DNA from: Oasisia sp. SBJ-2009
Taxonomy: Eukaryota; Annelida; Polychaeta; Sabellida; Siboglinidae
NCBI GenBank assembly: GCA_964017155.1
Contig: OZ024855.1
Location: 3,951,690 to 4,015,689, forward strand
Direction: 5' to 3'
Length of the DNA stretch: 64,000 nt
The position numbers and the translations under genes are program-made. The notes under the pieces were generated by a model. The model saw nothing but the letters and a program-made list of their open reading frames with translations. It was not told the DNA's origin and did no database searches. Shown one piece after another: positions 1 to 11,200 of this stretch (positions within the stretch are counted from its first letter, which is position 1; each line of letters starts with the position of its first letter).

Positions 1-1059
1 CTTATGTTCAGCGGAGTAACATGCACCGCTGCGCTTGCGACTGGCACAAATCGCGCTGTCTTTTCGACCTCAAAAGTTTGCCAAGACGCGCTGTTTATAA
101 AACATAAATACGCGCAAGATGATTATAATTGAATGAATTAATTTTATCAAGTATCAAATGTTGGCAAAAATACTGATATAATAGCAACATTGAGGTGGGT
201 CCGACTTGTAAATAAGTGCCAAATAATGAAATACTGAAAACAAATTGAGAGTATACGTGCTGTTATAAGAGAGTGCGCGTGAAGGTACGAGCCCGCAAGT
301 CTAGGCATTTATGAACAAGTCGGGCCCACCTCAATTTTGGTATGATAACTGTATCTTTGTCAACATTTGATACTTGATTTTGTTAATTCTATCAATTATA
401 ATCATCTTGCGCATATTTATGTTTTATATACAGCGCGTCTTAGCAGACTTTTGAGGTCGAAAAGACAGCGCGGTCGGCATAAACAAACTGTTTATCGCTC
501 ATTTCGTATGCTCAGCGGAATAACATGCACCGCTGCGCTTGCGACTGGAACAAATCGCGCTGTCTTTTCGACCTCAAAAGTTTGCCAAGACGCGCTGTTT
601 ATAAAACATAAATACGCGCAAGATGATTATAATTGAATGAATTCATTTAATCAAGTATCAAATGTTGGCAAAAATACTGATATAATAGCAACACTGAGAT
701 GGGTCCGACTTGTACATAAGTTCCAAATAGTGAAATACTGAAAACAAATTGAGAGTATACGTGCTTTTATGAGAGAGTGCGCGTGAAGGTACGAGCCCGC
801 AAGTCTAGGGATTTATGTACAAGTCGGGCCCACCTCAATTTTGGTATTATAACTGTATCTTGGTCAACATTTGATACTTGATTTTGTTAATTCTATCAAT
901 TATAATCATCTTGCGCATATTTATGTTTTATATACAGCGCGTCTTAGCAGACTTTTGAGGTCGAAAAGACAGCGCGGTCGGCATAAACAAACTGTTTATC
1001 GCTCATTTCGTATGCTCAGCGGAGTAACATGCACCGCTGCGCTTGCGACTGGCACAAAT

Positions 1060-1228
1060 CGCGCTGTCTTTTCGACCTCAAAAGTTTGCCAAGACGCGCT
1101 GTTTATAAAACATAAATACGCGCAAGATGATTATAATTGAATGAATTAATTTAATCAAGTATCAAATGTTGACAAAAATACTGATATCATAGCAACATTG
1201 AGGTGGGTCCGACTTGTACATAAGTGCC
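1060..1228 (+). repeat. Left palindrome arm (169 nt) of reference unit
   Basis: This arm starts CGCGCTGTCT and ends ATAAGTGCC. It is the reverse complement of 1312-1480 with no gap. Paired coordinates always sum to 2540 (for example 1060 with 1480, 1213 with 1327, 1228 with 1312). I count 17 mismatches in 169 positions, so 152 match. The outer 20 bp and several 10-bp blocks in the middle are perfect. In a plus-strand RNA, 4 of the 17 mismatches would be G-U wobbles. The same arm recurs in all monomers. In the monomer at 37147 it is split by the retroelement. Confidence 0.95.
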
Positions 1229-1311
1229 AAATAGTGAAATACTGAAAACAAATTGAGAGTATACGTGCTTTTATAAGAGAGTGCGCGTGAAGGTACGAGC
1301 CCGCAAGTCTA
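1229..1311. repeat. Spacer A (83 nt) between arms
   Basis: Unpaired spacer at the first dyad axis (about 1270). It contains the AT-rich tract GAAATACTGAAAACAAATTG followed by a G-rich half with GAGAGTGCGCGTGAAGGTACG. It does not resemble spacer B in either orientation by eye. Single-nucleotide length variation of the array in domain A lies here (AAAACAAATTG against AAAACAATTG). No further function can be read from it. Confidence 0.85.
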
Positions 1312-1480
1312 GGCATTTATGAACAAGTCGGGCCCACCTCAATTTTGGTATGATAACTGTATCTTTGTCAACATTTGATACTTGATTTTGTTAATTCTAT
1401 CAATTATAATCATCTTGCGCATATTTATGTTTTATATACAGCGCGTCTTAGCAGACTTTTGAGGTCGAAAAGACAGCGCG
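1312..1480 (-). repeat. Right palindrome arm (169 nt), inverted
   Basis: Inverted partner of 1060-1228. It reads GGCATTTAT at its start and AGACAGCGCG at its end. Mismatches to the left arm cluster in the AT-rich middle (around 1350-1400) and are few near both ends. Several variant monomers carry right-arm changes that restore a perfect match to the left arm, such as TATAAACAG for TATATACAG, TTGGCACTT for TAGGCATTT, and AATGTTGG for AATTTTGG. This suggests sequence exchange between arms or survival of an older, more perfect palindrome. Confidence 0.95.
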
Positions 1481-1486
1481 GTCGGC

Positions 1487-1503
1487 ATAAACAAACTGTT
1501 TAT
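1487..1503. other. Small hairpin in spacer B (7-bp stem)
   Basis: ATAAACA, a 3-nt loop AAC, then TGTTTAT: a perfect 7-bp stem, present in nearly every monomer. In the AAAATGTTT variant monomers of domain C the change falls in the loop and leaves the stem intact. In the TTCATCGC variant of domain B one stem base is changed. It is AT-rich and short, so a role is uncertain. Confidence 0.6.
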
Positions 1504-1520
1504 CGCTCATTTCGTATGCT

Positions 1521-1543
1521 CAGCGGAATAACATGCACCGCTG
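1521..1543. other. Small GC-rich hairpin in spacer B (6-bp stem)
   Basis: CAGCGG, an 11-nt loop, then CCGCTG: a perfect 6-bp stem conserved across most monomers. The common AATAACA/AGTAACA variation lies in the loop. One monomer (register 24044) has CACTGCTG in place of CACCGCTG at about 24207, which weakens the stem. No function can be assigned. Confidence 0.55.
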
Positions 1544-4500
1544 CGCTTGCGACTGGAACAAATCGCGCTGTCTTTTCGACCTCAAAAGTTTGCCAAGACG
1601 CGCTGTTTATAAAACATAAATACGCGCAAGATGATTATAATTGAATGAATTCATTTAATCAAGTATCAAATGTTGGCAAAAATACTGATATAATAGCAAC
1701 ACTGAGATGGGTCCGACTTGTACATAAGTTCCAAATAGTGAAATACTGAAAACAAATTGAGAGTATACGTGCTTTTATGAGAGAGTGCGCGTGAAGGTAC
1801 GAGCCCGCAAGTCTAGGGATTTATGTACAAGTCGGGCCCTCCTCAATTTTGGTATTATAACTGTATCTTGGTCAACATTTGATACTTGATTTTGTTAATT
1901 CTATCAATTATAATCATCTTGCGCATATTTATGTTTTATATACAGCGCGTCTTAGCAGACTTTTGAGGTCTAAAAGACAGCGCGGTCGGCATAAACAAAC
2001 TGTTTATCGCTCATTTCGTATGCTCAGCGGAATAACATGCACCGCTGCGCTTGCGACTGGCACAAATCGCGCTGTCTTTTCGACCTCAACAGTTTGCCAA
2101 GACGCGCTGTTTATAAAACATAAATACGCGCAAGATGATTATAATTGAATGAATTAATTTAATCAAGTATCAAATGTTGACAAAAATACTGATATAATAG
2201 CAACATTGAGGTGGGTCCGACTTGTACATAAGTGCCAAATAGTGAAATACTGAAAACAAATTGAGAGTATACGTGCTTTTATGAGAGAGTGCGCGTGAAG
2301 GTACGCGCACGCAAGTGTAGGCATTGATGTACAAGTCGGGCCCACCTCAATTTTGGTATTATAACTGTATCTTTGCCAACATTTGATACTTCATTTTGTT
2401 AATTCTATTAATTATAATCATCTTGCGCATATTTATGTTTTATATACAGCGCGTCTTAGCAGACTTTTGAGGTCGAAAAGACAGCGCGGTCGGCATAAAC
2501 AAACTGTTTATCGCTCATTTCTTATGTTCAGCGGAGTAACATGCACCGCTGCGCTTGCGACTGGCACAAATCGCGCTGTCTTTTCGACCTCAAAAGTTTG
2601 CCAAGACGCGCTGTTTATAAAACATAAATACGCGCAAGATGATTATAATTGAATGAATTAATTTTATCAAGTATCAAATGTTGGCAAAAATACTGATATA
2701 ATAGCAACATTGAGGTGGGTCCGACTTGTAAATAAGTGCCAAATAATGAAATACTGAAAACAAATTGAGAGTATACGTGCTGTTATAAGAGAGTGCGCGT
2801 GAAGGTACGAGCCCGCAAGTCTAGGCATTTATGAACAAGTCGGGCCCACCTCAATTTTGGTATGATAACTGTATCTTTGTCAACATTTGATACTTGATTT
2901 TGTTAATTCTATCAATTATAATCATCTTGCGCATATTTATGTTTTATATACAGCGCGTCTTAGCAGACTTTTGAGGTCGAAAAGACAGCGCGGTCGGCAT
3001 AAACAAACTGTTTATCGCTCATTTCGTATGCTCAGCGGAATAACATGCACCGCTGCGCTTGCGACTGGAACAAATCGCGCTGTCTTTTCGACCTCAAAAG
3101 TTTGCCAAGACGCGCTGTTTATAAAACATAAATACGCGCAAGATGATTATAATTGAATGAATTCATTTAATCAAGTATCAAATGTTGGCAAAAATACTGA
3201 TATAATAGCAACACTGAGATGGGTCCGACTTGTACATAAGTTCCAAATAGTGAAATACTGAAAACAAATTGAGAGTATACGTGCTTTTATGAGAGAGTGC
3301 GCGTGAAGGTACGAGCCCGCAAGTCTAGGGATTTATGTACAAGTCGGGCCCACCTCAATTTTGGTATTATAACTGTATCTTGGTCAACATTTGATACTTG
3401 ATTTTGTTAATTCTATCAATTATAATCATCTTGCGCATATTTATGTTTTATATACAGCGCGTCTTAGCAGACTTTTGAGGTCGAAAAGACAGCGCGGTCG
3501 GCATAAACAAACTGTTTATCGCTCATTTCGTATGCTCAGCGGAGTAACATGCACCGCTGCGCTTGCGACTGGCACAAATCGCGCTGTCTTTTCGACCTCA
3601 AAAGTTTGCCAAGACGCGCTGTTTATAAAACATAAATACGCGCAAGATGATTATAATTGAATGAATTAATTTAATCAAGTATCAAATGTTGACAAAAATA
3701 CTGATATCATAGCAACATTGAGGTGGGTCCGACTTGTACATAAGTGCCAAATAGTGAAATACTGAAAACAAATTGAGAGTATACGTGCTTTTATAAGAGA
3801 GTGCGCGTGAAGGTACGAGCCCGCAAGTCTAGGCATTTATGTACAAGTCGGGCCCACCTCAATTTTGGTATGATAACTGTATCTTTGTCAACATTTGATA
3901 CTTGATTTTGTTAATTCTATCAATTATAATCATCTTGCGCATATTTATGTTTTATATACAGCGCGTCTTAGCATACTTTTGAGGTCGAAAAGACAGCGCG
4001 GTCGGCATAAACAAACTGTTTATCGCTCATTTCGTATGCTCAGCGGAATAACATGCACCGCTGCGCTTGCGACTGGCACAAATCGCGCTGTCTTTTCGAC
4101 CTCAAAAGTTTGCCAAGACGCGCTGTTTATAAAACATAAATACGCGCAAGATGATTATAATTGAATGAATTAATTTTATCAAGTATCAAATGTTGGCAAA
4201 AATACTGATATAATAGCAACATTGAGGTGGGTCCGACTTGTACATCAGTGCCAAATAGTGAAATACTGAAAACAATTGAGAGTATACGTGCTTTTATGAG
4301 AGAGTGCGCGTGAAGGTACGCGCCCGCAAGTCTAGGCATTTATGTACAAGTCGGGCCCACCTCAATTTTGGTATTATAACTGTATCTTTGTCAACATTTG
4401 ATACTTGATTTTGTTAATTCTATCAATTATAATCATCTTGCGCATATTTATGTTTTATAAACAGCGCGTCTTAGCAGACTTTTGAGGTCGAAAAGACAGC

Positions 4501-7500
4501 GCGGTCGGCATAAACAAACTGTTTATCGCTCATTTCGTATGCTCAGCGGAGTAACATGCACCGCTGCGCTTGCGACTGGCACAAATCGCGCTGTCTTTTC
4601 GACCTCAAAAGTTTGCCAAGACGCGCTGTTTATAAAACATAAATACGCGCAAGATGATTATAATTGAATGAATGAATTTTATCAAGTATCAAATGTTGGC
4701 AAAAATACTGATATAATAGCAACATTGAGGTGGGTCCGACTTGTACATAAGTGCCAAATAGTGAAATACTGAAAACAATTGAGAGTATACGTGCTTTTAT
4801 GAGAGAGTGCGCGTGAAGGTACGCGCCCGCAAGTGTTGGCACTTATGTACAAGTCGGGCCCACCTCAATGTTTGTATAATAACTCTATCTTTGCCAACAT
4901 TTGATACTTGATTGTGTTCGTTCTATCAATTATAATCATCTTGCGCATATTTATGTTTTATATACAGCGCGTCTTAGCAGACTTTTGAGGTCGAAAAGAC
5001 AGCGCGGTCGGCATAAACAAACTGTTTATCGCTCATTTCGTACGTTCAGCGGAGTAACATGCACCGCTGCGCTTGCGACTGGCACAAATCGCGCTGTCTT
5101 TTCGACCTCAAAAGTTTGCCAAGACGCGCTGTTTATAAAACATAAATACGCGCAAGATGATTATAATTGAATGAATTAATTTAATCAAGTATCAAATGTT
5201 GGCAAAAATACTGATAAAATAGCAACATTGAGGTGGGTCCGACTTGTACATAAGTGCCAAATAGTGAAATACTGAAAACAAATTGAGAGTATACGTGCTT
5301 TTATAAGAGAGTGCGCGTGAAGGTACGAGCCCGCAAGTCTAGGCATTTATGTACAAGTCGGGCCCACCTCAATTTTGGTATGATAACTGTATCTTTGTCA
5401 ACATTTGATACTTGATTTTGTTAATTCTATCAATTATAATCATCTTGCGCATATTTATGTTTTATATACAGCGCGTCTTAGCAGACTTTTGAGGTCGAAA
5501 AGACAGGGCGGTCGGCATAAACAAACTGTTTATCGCTCATTTCGTATGCTCAGCGGAATAACATGCACCGCTGCGCTTGCGACTGGCACAAATCGCGCTG
5601 TCTTTTCGACCTCAAAAGTTTGCCAAGACGCGCTGTTTATAAAACATAAATACGCGCAAGATGATTATAATTGAATGAATTCATTTTATCAAGTATCAAA
5701 TGTTGGCAAAAATACTGATATAATAGCAACATTGAGGTGGGTCCGACTTGTACATCAGTGCCAAATAGTGAAATACTGAAAACAATTGAGAGTATACGTG
5801 CTTTTATGAGAGAGTGCGCGTGAAGGTACGCGCCCGCAAGTCTAGGCATTTATGTACAAGTCGGGCCCACCTCAATTTTGGTATTATAACTGTATCTTTG
5901 TCAACATTTGATACTTGATTTTGTTAATTCTATCAATTATAATCATCTTGCGCATATTTATGTTTTATAAACAGCGCGTCTTAGCAGACTTTTGAGGTCG
6001 AAAAGACAGCGCGGTCGGCATAAACAAACTGTTTATCGCTCATTTCGTATGCTCAGCGGAGTAACATGCACCGCTGCGCTTGCGACTGGCACAAATCGCG
6101 CTGTCTTTTCGACCTCAAAAGTTTGCCAAGACGCGCTGTTTATAAAACATAAATACGCGCAAGATGATTATAATTGAATGAATTAATTTAATCAAGTATC
6201 AAATGTTGACAAAAATACTGATATAATAGCAACATTGAGGTGGGTCCGACTTGTACTTAAGTGCCAAATAGTGAAATACTGAAAACAAATTGAGAGTATA
6301 CGTGCTTTTATAAGAGAGTGCGCGTGAAGGTACGAGCCCGCAAGTCTAGGCATTTATGAACAAGTCGGGCCCACCTCAATGTTGGTATGATAACTGTATC
6401 TTTGTCAACATTTGATACTTGATTTTGTTAATTCTATCAATTATAATCATCTTGCGCATATTTATGTTTTATATACAGCGCGTCTTAGCAGACTTTTGAG
6501 GTCGAAAAGACAGCGCGGTCGGCATAAACAAACTGTTTATCGCTCATTTCGTATGCTCAGCGGAATAACATGCACCGCTGCGCTTGCGACTGGCACAAAT
6601 CGCGCTGTCTTTTCGACCTCAAAAGTTTGCCAAGACGCGCTGTTTATAAAACATAAATGCGCGCAAGATGATTATAATTGAATGAATGAATTTTATCAAG
6701 TATCAAATGTTGGCAAAAATACTGATATAATAGCAACATTGAGGTGGGTCCGACTTGTACATAAGTGCCAAATAGTGAAATACTGAAAACAATTGAGAGT
6801 ATACGTGCTTTTATGAGAGAGTGCGCGTGAAGGTACGCGCCCGCAAGTGTTGGCACTTATGTACAAGTCGGGCCCACCTCAATGTTGGTATAATAACTCT
6901 ATCTTTGCCAACATTTGATACTTGATTTTGTTCGTTCTATCAATTATAATCATCTTGCGCATATTTATGTTTTATATACAGCGCGTCTTAGCAGACTTTT
7001 GAGGTCGAAAAGACAGCGCGGTCGGCATAAACAAACTGTTTATCGCTCATTTCGTACGTTCAGCGGAGTAACATGCACCGCTGCGCTTGCGACTGGCACA
7101 AATCGCGCTGTCTTTTCGACCTCAAAAGTTTGCCAAGACGCGCTGTTTATAAAACATAAATACGCGCAAGATGATTATAATTGAATGAATTAATTTAATC
7201 AAGTATCAAATGTTGGCAAAAATACTGATAAAATAGCAACATTGAGGTGGGTCCGACTTGTACATAAGTGCCAAATAGTGAAATACTGAAAACAAATTGA
7301 GAGTATACGTGCTTTTATGAGAGAGTGCGCGTGAAGGTACGAGCCCGCAAGTCTAGGCATTTATGTACAAGTCGGGCCCACCTCAATTTTGGTATTATAA
7401 CTGTATCTTTGTCAACATTTGATACTTGATTTTGTTAATTCTATCAATTATAATCATCTTGCGCATATTTATGTTTTATATACAGCGCGTCTTAGCAGAC

Positions 7501-8279
7501 TTTTGAGGTCGAAAAGACAGCGCGGTCGGCATAAACAAACTGTTTATCGCTCATTTCGTTTGCTCAGCGGAGTAACATGCACCGCTGCGCTTGCGACTGG
7601 CACAAATCGCGCTGTCTTTTCGACGTCAAAAGTTTGCCAAGACGCGCTGTTTATAAAACATAAATACGCGCAAGATGATTATAATTGAATGAATTAATTT
7701 AATCAAGTATCAAATGTTGGCAAAAATACTGATATAATAGCAACATTGAGGTGGGTCCGACTTGTACATAAGTGCCAAATAGTGAAATACTGAAAACAAA
7801 TTGAGAGTATACGTGCTTTTATGAGAGAGTGCGCGTGAAGGTACGAGCCCGCAAGTCTAGGGATTTATGTACAAGTCGGGCCCACCTCAATTTTGGTATG
7901 ATAACTGTATCTTTGTCAACATTTGATACTTGATTTTGTTAATTCTGTCAATTATAATCATCTTGCGCATATTTATGTTTTATATACAGCGCGTCTTAGC
8001 AGACTTTTGAGGTCGAAAAGACAGCGCGGTCGGCATAAACAAACTGTTTATCGCTCATTTCGTATGCTCAGCGGAATAACATGCACCGCTGCGCTTGCGA
8101 CTGGCACAAATCGCGCTGTCTTTTCGACCTCAAAAGTTTGCCAAGACGCGCTGTTTATAAAACATAAATACGCGCAAGATGATTATAATTGAATGAATTC
8201 ATTTTATCAAGTATCAAATGTTGGCAAAAATACTGATATAATAGCAACATTGAGGTGGGTCCGACTTGTACATCAGCGC

Positions 8280-11200
8280 CAAATAGTGAAATACTGAAAA
8301 CAATTGAGAGTATACGTGCTTTTATGAGAGAGTGCGCGTGAAGGTACGCGCCCGCAAGTCTAGGCATTTATGTACAAGTCGGGCCCACCTCAATTTTGGT
8401 ATTATAACTGTATCTTTGTCAACATTTGATACTTGATTTTGTTAATTCTATCAATTATAATCATCTTGCGCATATTTATGTTTTATAAACAGCGCGTCTT
8501 AGCAGACTTTTGAGGTCGAAAAGACAGCGCGGTCGGCATAAACAAACTGTTTATCGCTCATTTCGTATGCTCAGCGGAGTAACATGCACCGCTGCGCTTG
8601 CGACTGGCACAAATCGCGCTGTCTTTTCGACCTCAAAAGTTTGCCAAGACGCGCTGTTTATAAAACATAAATACGCGCAAGATGATTATAATTGAATGAA
8701 TTAATTTAATCAAGTATCAAATGTTGACAAAAATACTGATATAATAGCAACATTGAGGTGGGTCCGACTTGTACTTAAGTGCCAAATAGTGAAATACTGA
8801 AAACAAATTGAGAGTATACGTGCTTTTATAAGAGAGTGCGCGTGAAGGTACGAGCCCGCAAGTCTAGGCATTTATGAACAAGTCGGGCCCACCTCAATTT
8901 TGGTATGATAACTGTATCTTTGTCAACATTTGATACTTGATTTTGTTAATTCTATCAATTATAATCATCTTGCGCATATTTATGTTTTATAAACAGCGCG
9001 TCTTAGCAGACTTTTGAGGTCGAAAAGACAGCGCGGTCGGCATAAACAAACTGTTTATCGCTCATTTCGTATGCTCAGCGGAGTAACATGCACCGCTGCG
9101 CTTGCGACTGGCACAAATCGCGCTGTCTTTTCGACCTCAAAAGTTTGCCAAGACGCGCTGTTTATAAAACATAAATACGCGCAAGATGATTATAATTGAA
9201 TGAATTAATTTAATCAAGTATCAAATGTTGGCAAAAATACTGATATAATAGCAACATTGAGGTGGGTCCGACTTGTACATAAGTGCCAAATAGTGAAATA
9301 CTGAAAACAAATTGAGAGTATACGTGCTTTTATGAGAGAGTGCGCGTGAAGGTACGAGCCCGCAAGTCTAGGCATTTATGTACAAGTCGGGCCCACCTCA
9401 ATTTTGGTATTATAACTGTATCTTGGTCAACATTTGATACTTGATTTTGTTAATTCTATCAATTATAATCATCTTGCGCAGATTTATGTTTTATATACAG
9501 CGCGTCTTAGCAGACTTTTGAGGTCGAAAAGACAGCGCGGTCGGCATAAACAAACTGTTTATCGCTCATTTCTTATGTTCAGCGGAGTAACATGCACCGC
9601 TGCTCTTGCGACTGGCACAAATCGCGCTGTCTTTTCGACCTCAAAAGTTTGCCAAGACGCGCTGTTTATAAAACATAAATACGCGCAAGATGATTATAAT
9701 TGAATGAATTAATTTTATCAAGTATCAAATGTTGGCAAAAATACTGATATAATAGCAACATTGAGGTGGGTCCGACTTGTAAATAAGTGCCAAATAGTGA
9801 AATACTGAAAACAAATTGAGAGTATACGTGCTGTTATAAGAGAGTGCGCGTGAAGGTACGAGCCCGCAAGTCTAGGCATTTATGAACAAGTCGGGCCCAC
9901 CTCAATTTTGGTATTATAACTGTATCTTGGTCAACATTTGATACTTGATTTTGTTAATTCTATCAATTATAATCATCTTGCGCATATTTATGTTTTATAT
10001 ACAGCGCGTCTTAGCAGACTTTTGAGGTCGAAAAGACAGCACGGTCGGCATAAACAAACTGTTTATCGCTCATTTCGTATGCTCAGCGGAGTAACATGCA
10101 CCGCTGCGCTTGCGACTGGCACAAATCGCGCTGTCTTTTCGACCTCAAAAGTTTGCCAAGACGCGCTGTTTATAAAACATAAATACGCGCAAGATGATTA
10201 TAATTGAATGAATTAATTTAATCAAGTATCAAATGTTGACAAAAATACTGATATAATAGCAACATTGAGGTGGGTCCGACTTGTACTTAAGTGCCAAATA
10301 GTGAAATACTGAAAACAAATTGAGAGTATACGTGCTTTTATAAGAGAGTGCGCGTGAAGGTACGAGCCCGCAAGTCTAGGCATTTATGAACAAGTCGGGC
10401 CCACCTCAATTTTGGTATGATAACTGTATCTTTGTCAACATTTGATACTTGATTTTGTTAATTCTATCAATTATAATCATCTTGCGCATATTTATGTTTT
10501 ATATACAGCGCGTCTTAGCAGACTTTTGAGGTCGAAAAGACAGCGCGGTCGGCATAAACAAACTGTTTATCGCTCATTTCGTATGCTCAGCGGAATAACA
10601 TGCACCGCTGCGCTTGCGACTGGCACAAATCGCGCTGTCTTTTCGACCTCAAAAGTTTGCCAAGACGCGCTGTTTATAAAACATAAATACGCGCAAGATG
10701 ATTATAATTGAATGAATGAATTTTATCAAGTATCAAATGTTGGCAAAAATACTGATATAATAGCAACATTGAGGTGGGTCCGACTTGTACATAAGTGCCA
10801 AATAGTGAAATACTGAAAACAATTGAGAGTATACGTGCTTTTATGAGAGAGTGCGCGTGAAGGTACGCGCCCGCAAGTCTAGGCATTTATGTACAAGTCG
10901 GGCCCACCTCAATTTTGGTATTATAACTGTATCTTTGTCAACATTTGATACTTGATTTTGTTAATTCTATCAATTATAATCATCTTGCGCATATTTATGT
11001 TTTATAAACAGCGCGTCTTAGCAGACTTTTGAGGTCGAAAAGACAGCGCGGTCGGCATAAACAAACTGTTTATCGCTCATTTCGTATGCTCAGCGGAGTA
11101 ACATGCACCGCTGCGCTTGCGACTGGCACAAATCGCGCTGTCTTTTCGACCTCAAAAGTTTGCCAAGACGCGCTGTTTATAAAACATAAATACGCGCAAG

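Larger units (their letters stand above)
871..1374 (+). repeat. Reference satellite monomer (504 bp)
   Basis: One typical monomer, used here to define the internal layout. Relative to the landmark at position 0 of each unit, the right arm covers -63 to +105, spacer B +106 to +188, the left arm +189 to +357, and spacer A +358 to +440. The two arms are inverted copies of one another, so the monomer has two dyad axes 252 bp apart. The same layout applies to every monomer in the window, with a shift of 1 or 5 nt in the length variants. The unit could be written starting at any point; this phase is a convenience and not a biological boundary. Confidence 0.95.
1481..1563. repeat. Spacer B (83 nt) between arms
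   Basis: Spacer at the second dyad axis (about 1522), between the right arm of one unit and the left arm of the next. It has the same length as spacer A but different sequence and is richer in GC. It holds two small hairpins (1487-1503 and 1521-1543). Many class-defining variants lie here, such as TCATCGCTC for TATCGCTC, AAAATGTTT for AAACTGTTT, and CGTACGCTC for CGTATGCTC. Confidence 0.85.
1..3841 (+). repeat. 5-monomer higher-order repeat, 2520 bp
   Basis: Bases 1-1321 are identical, line by line, to 2521-3841, an offset of 2520 = 5 x 504. The first difference is at 1322/3842 (A against T in GAACAAG/GTACAAG), followed by 3974 and then by loss of similarity near 1557/4077. Adjacent monomers inside the unit differ from one another at more sites than the two copies do, which defines a higher-order repeat. 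The unit extends past the left edge of the window. Confidence 0.9.

Noticed and set aside
367..636. An 89-codon open frame repeated in almost every monomer as a possible gene family
   Set aside because: It begins at TTG, not ATG. It is cut to 61 codons by a TAA stop in ten units with TATAAACAG, and is shifted by 1-nt deletions and by the 5-bp duplication. It crosses from an arm through spacer B into the opposite arm, and most of the variation seen between monomers changes amino acids. It is a by-product of the repeat.
1316..1332. CENP-B box (NTTCGNNNNANNCGGGN)
   Set aside because: The right arm has TTATGTACAAGTCGGGC in many units, which matches the CGGG and central A but has TATG where TTCG is required. 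Two essential positions fail, so it is not a box by the known consensus.
871..1374. Each monomer as a separate MITE or fold-back transposon with long terminal inverted repeats
   Set aside because: No target-site duplications flank the arms, and the units follow each other at an exact period with conserved spacers on both sides. Origin from such an element remains possible, but the present copies are tandem satellite units.
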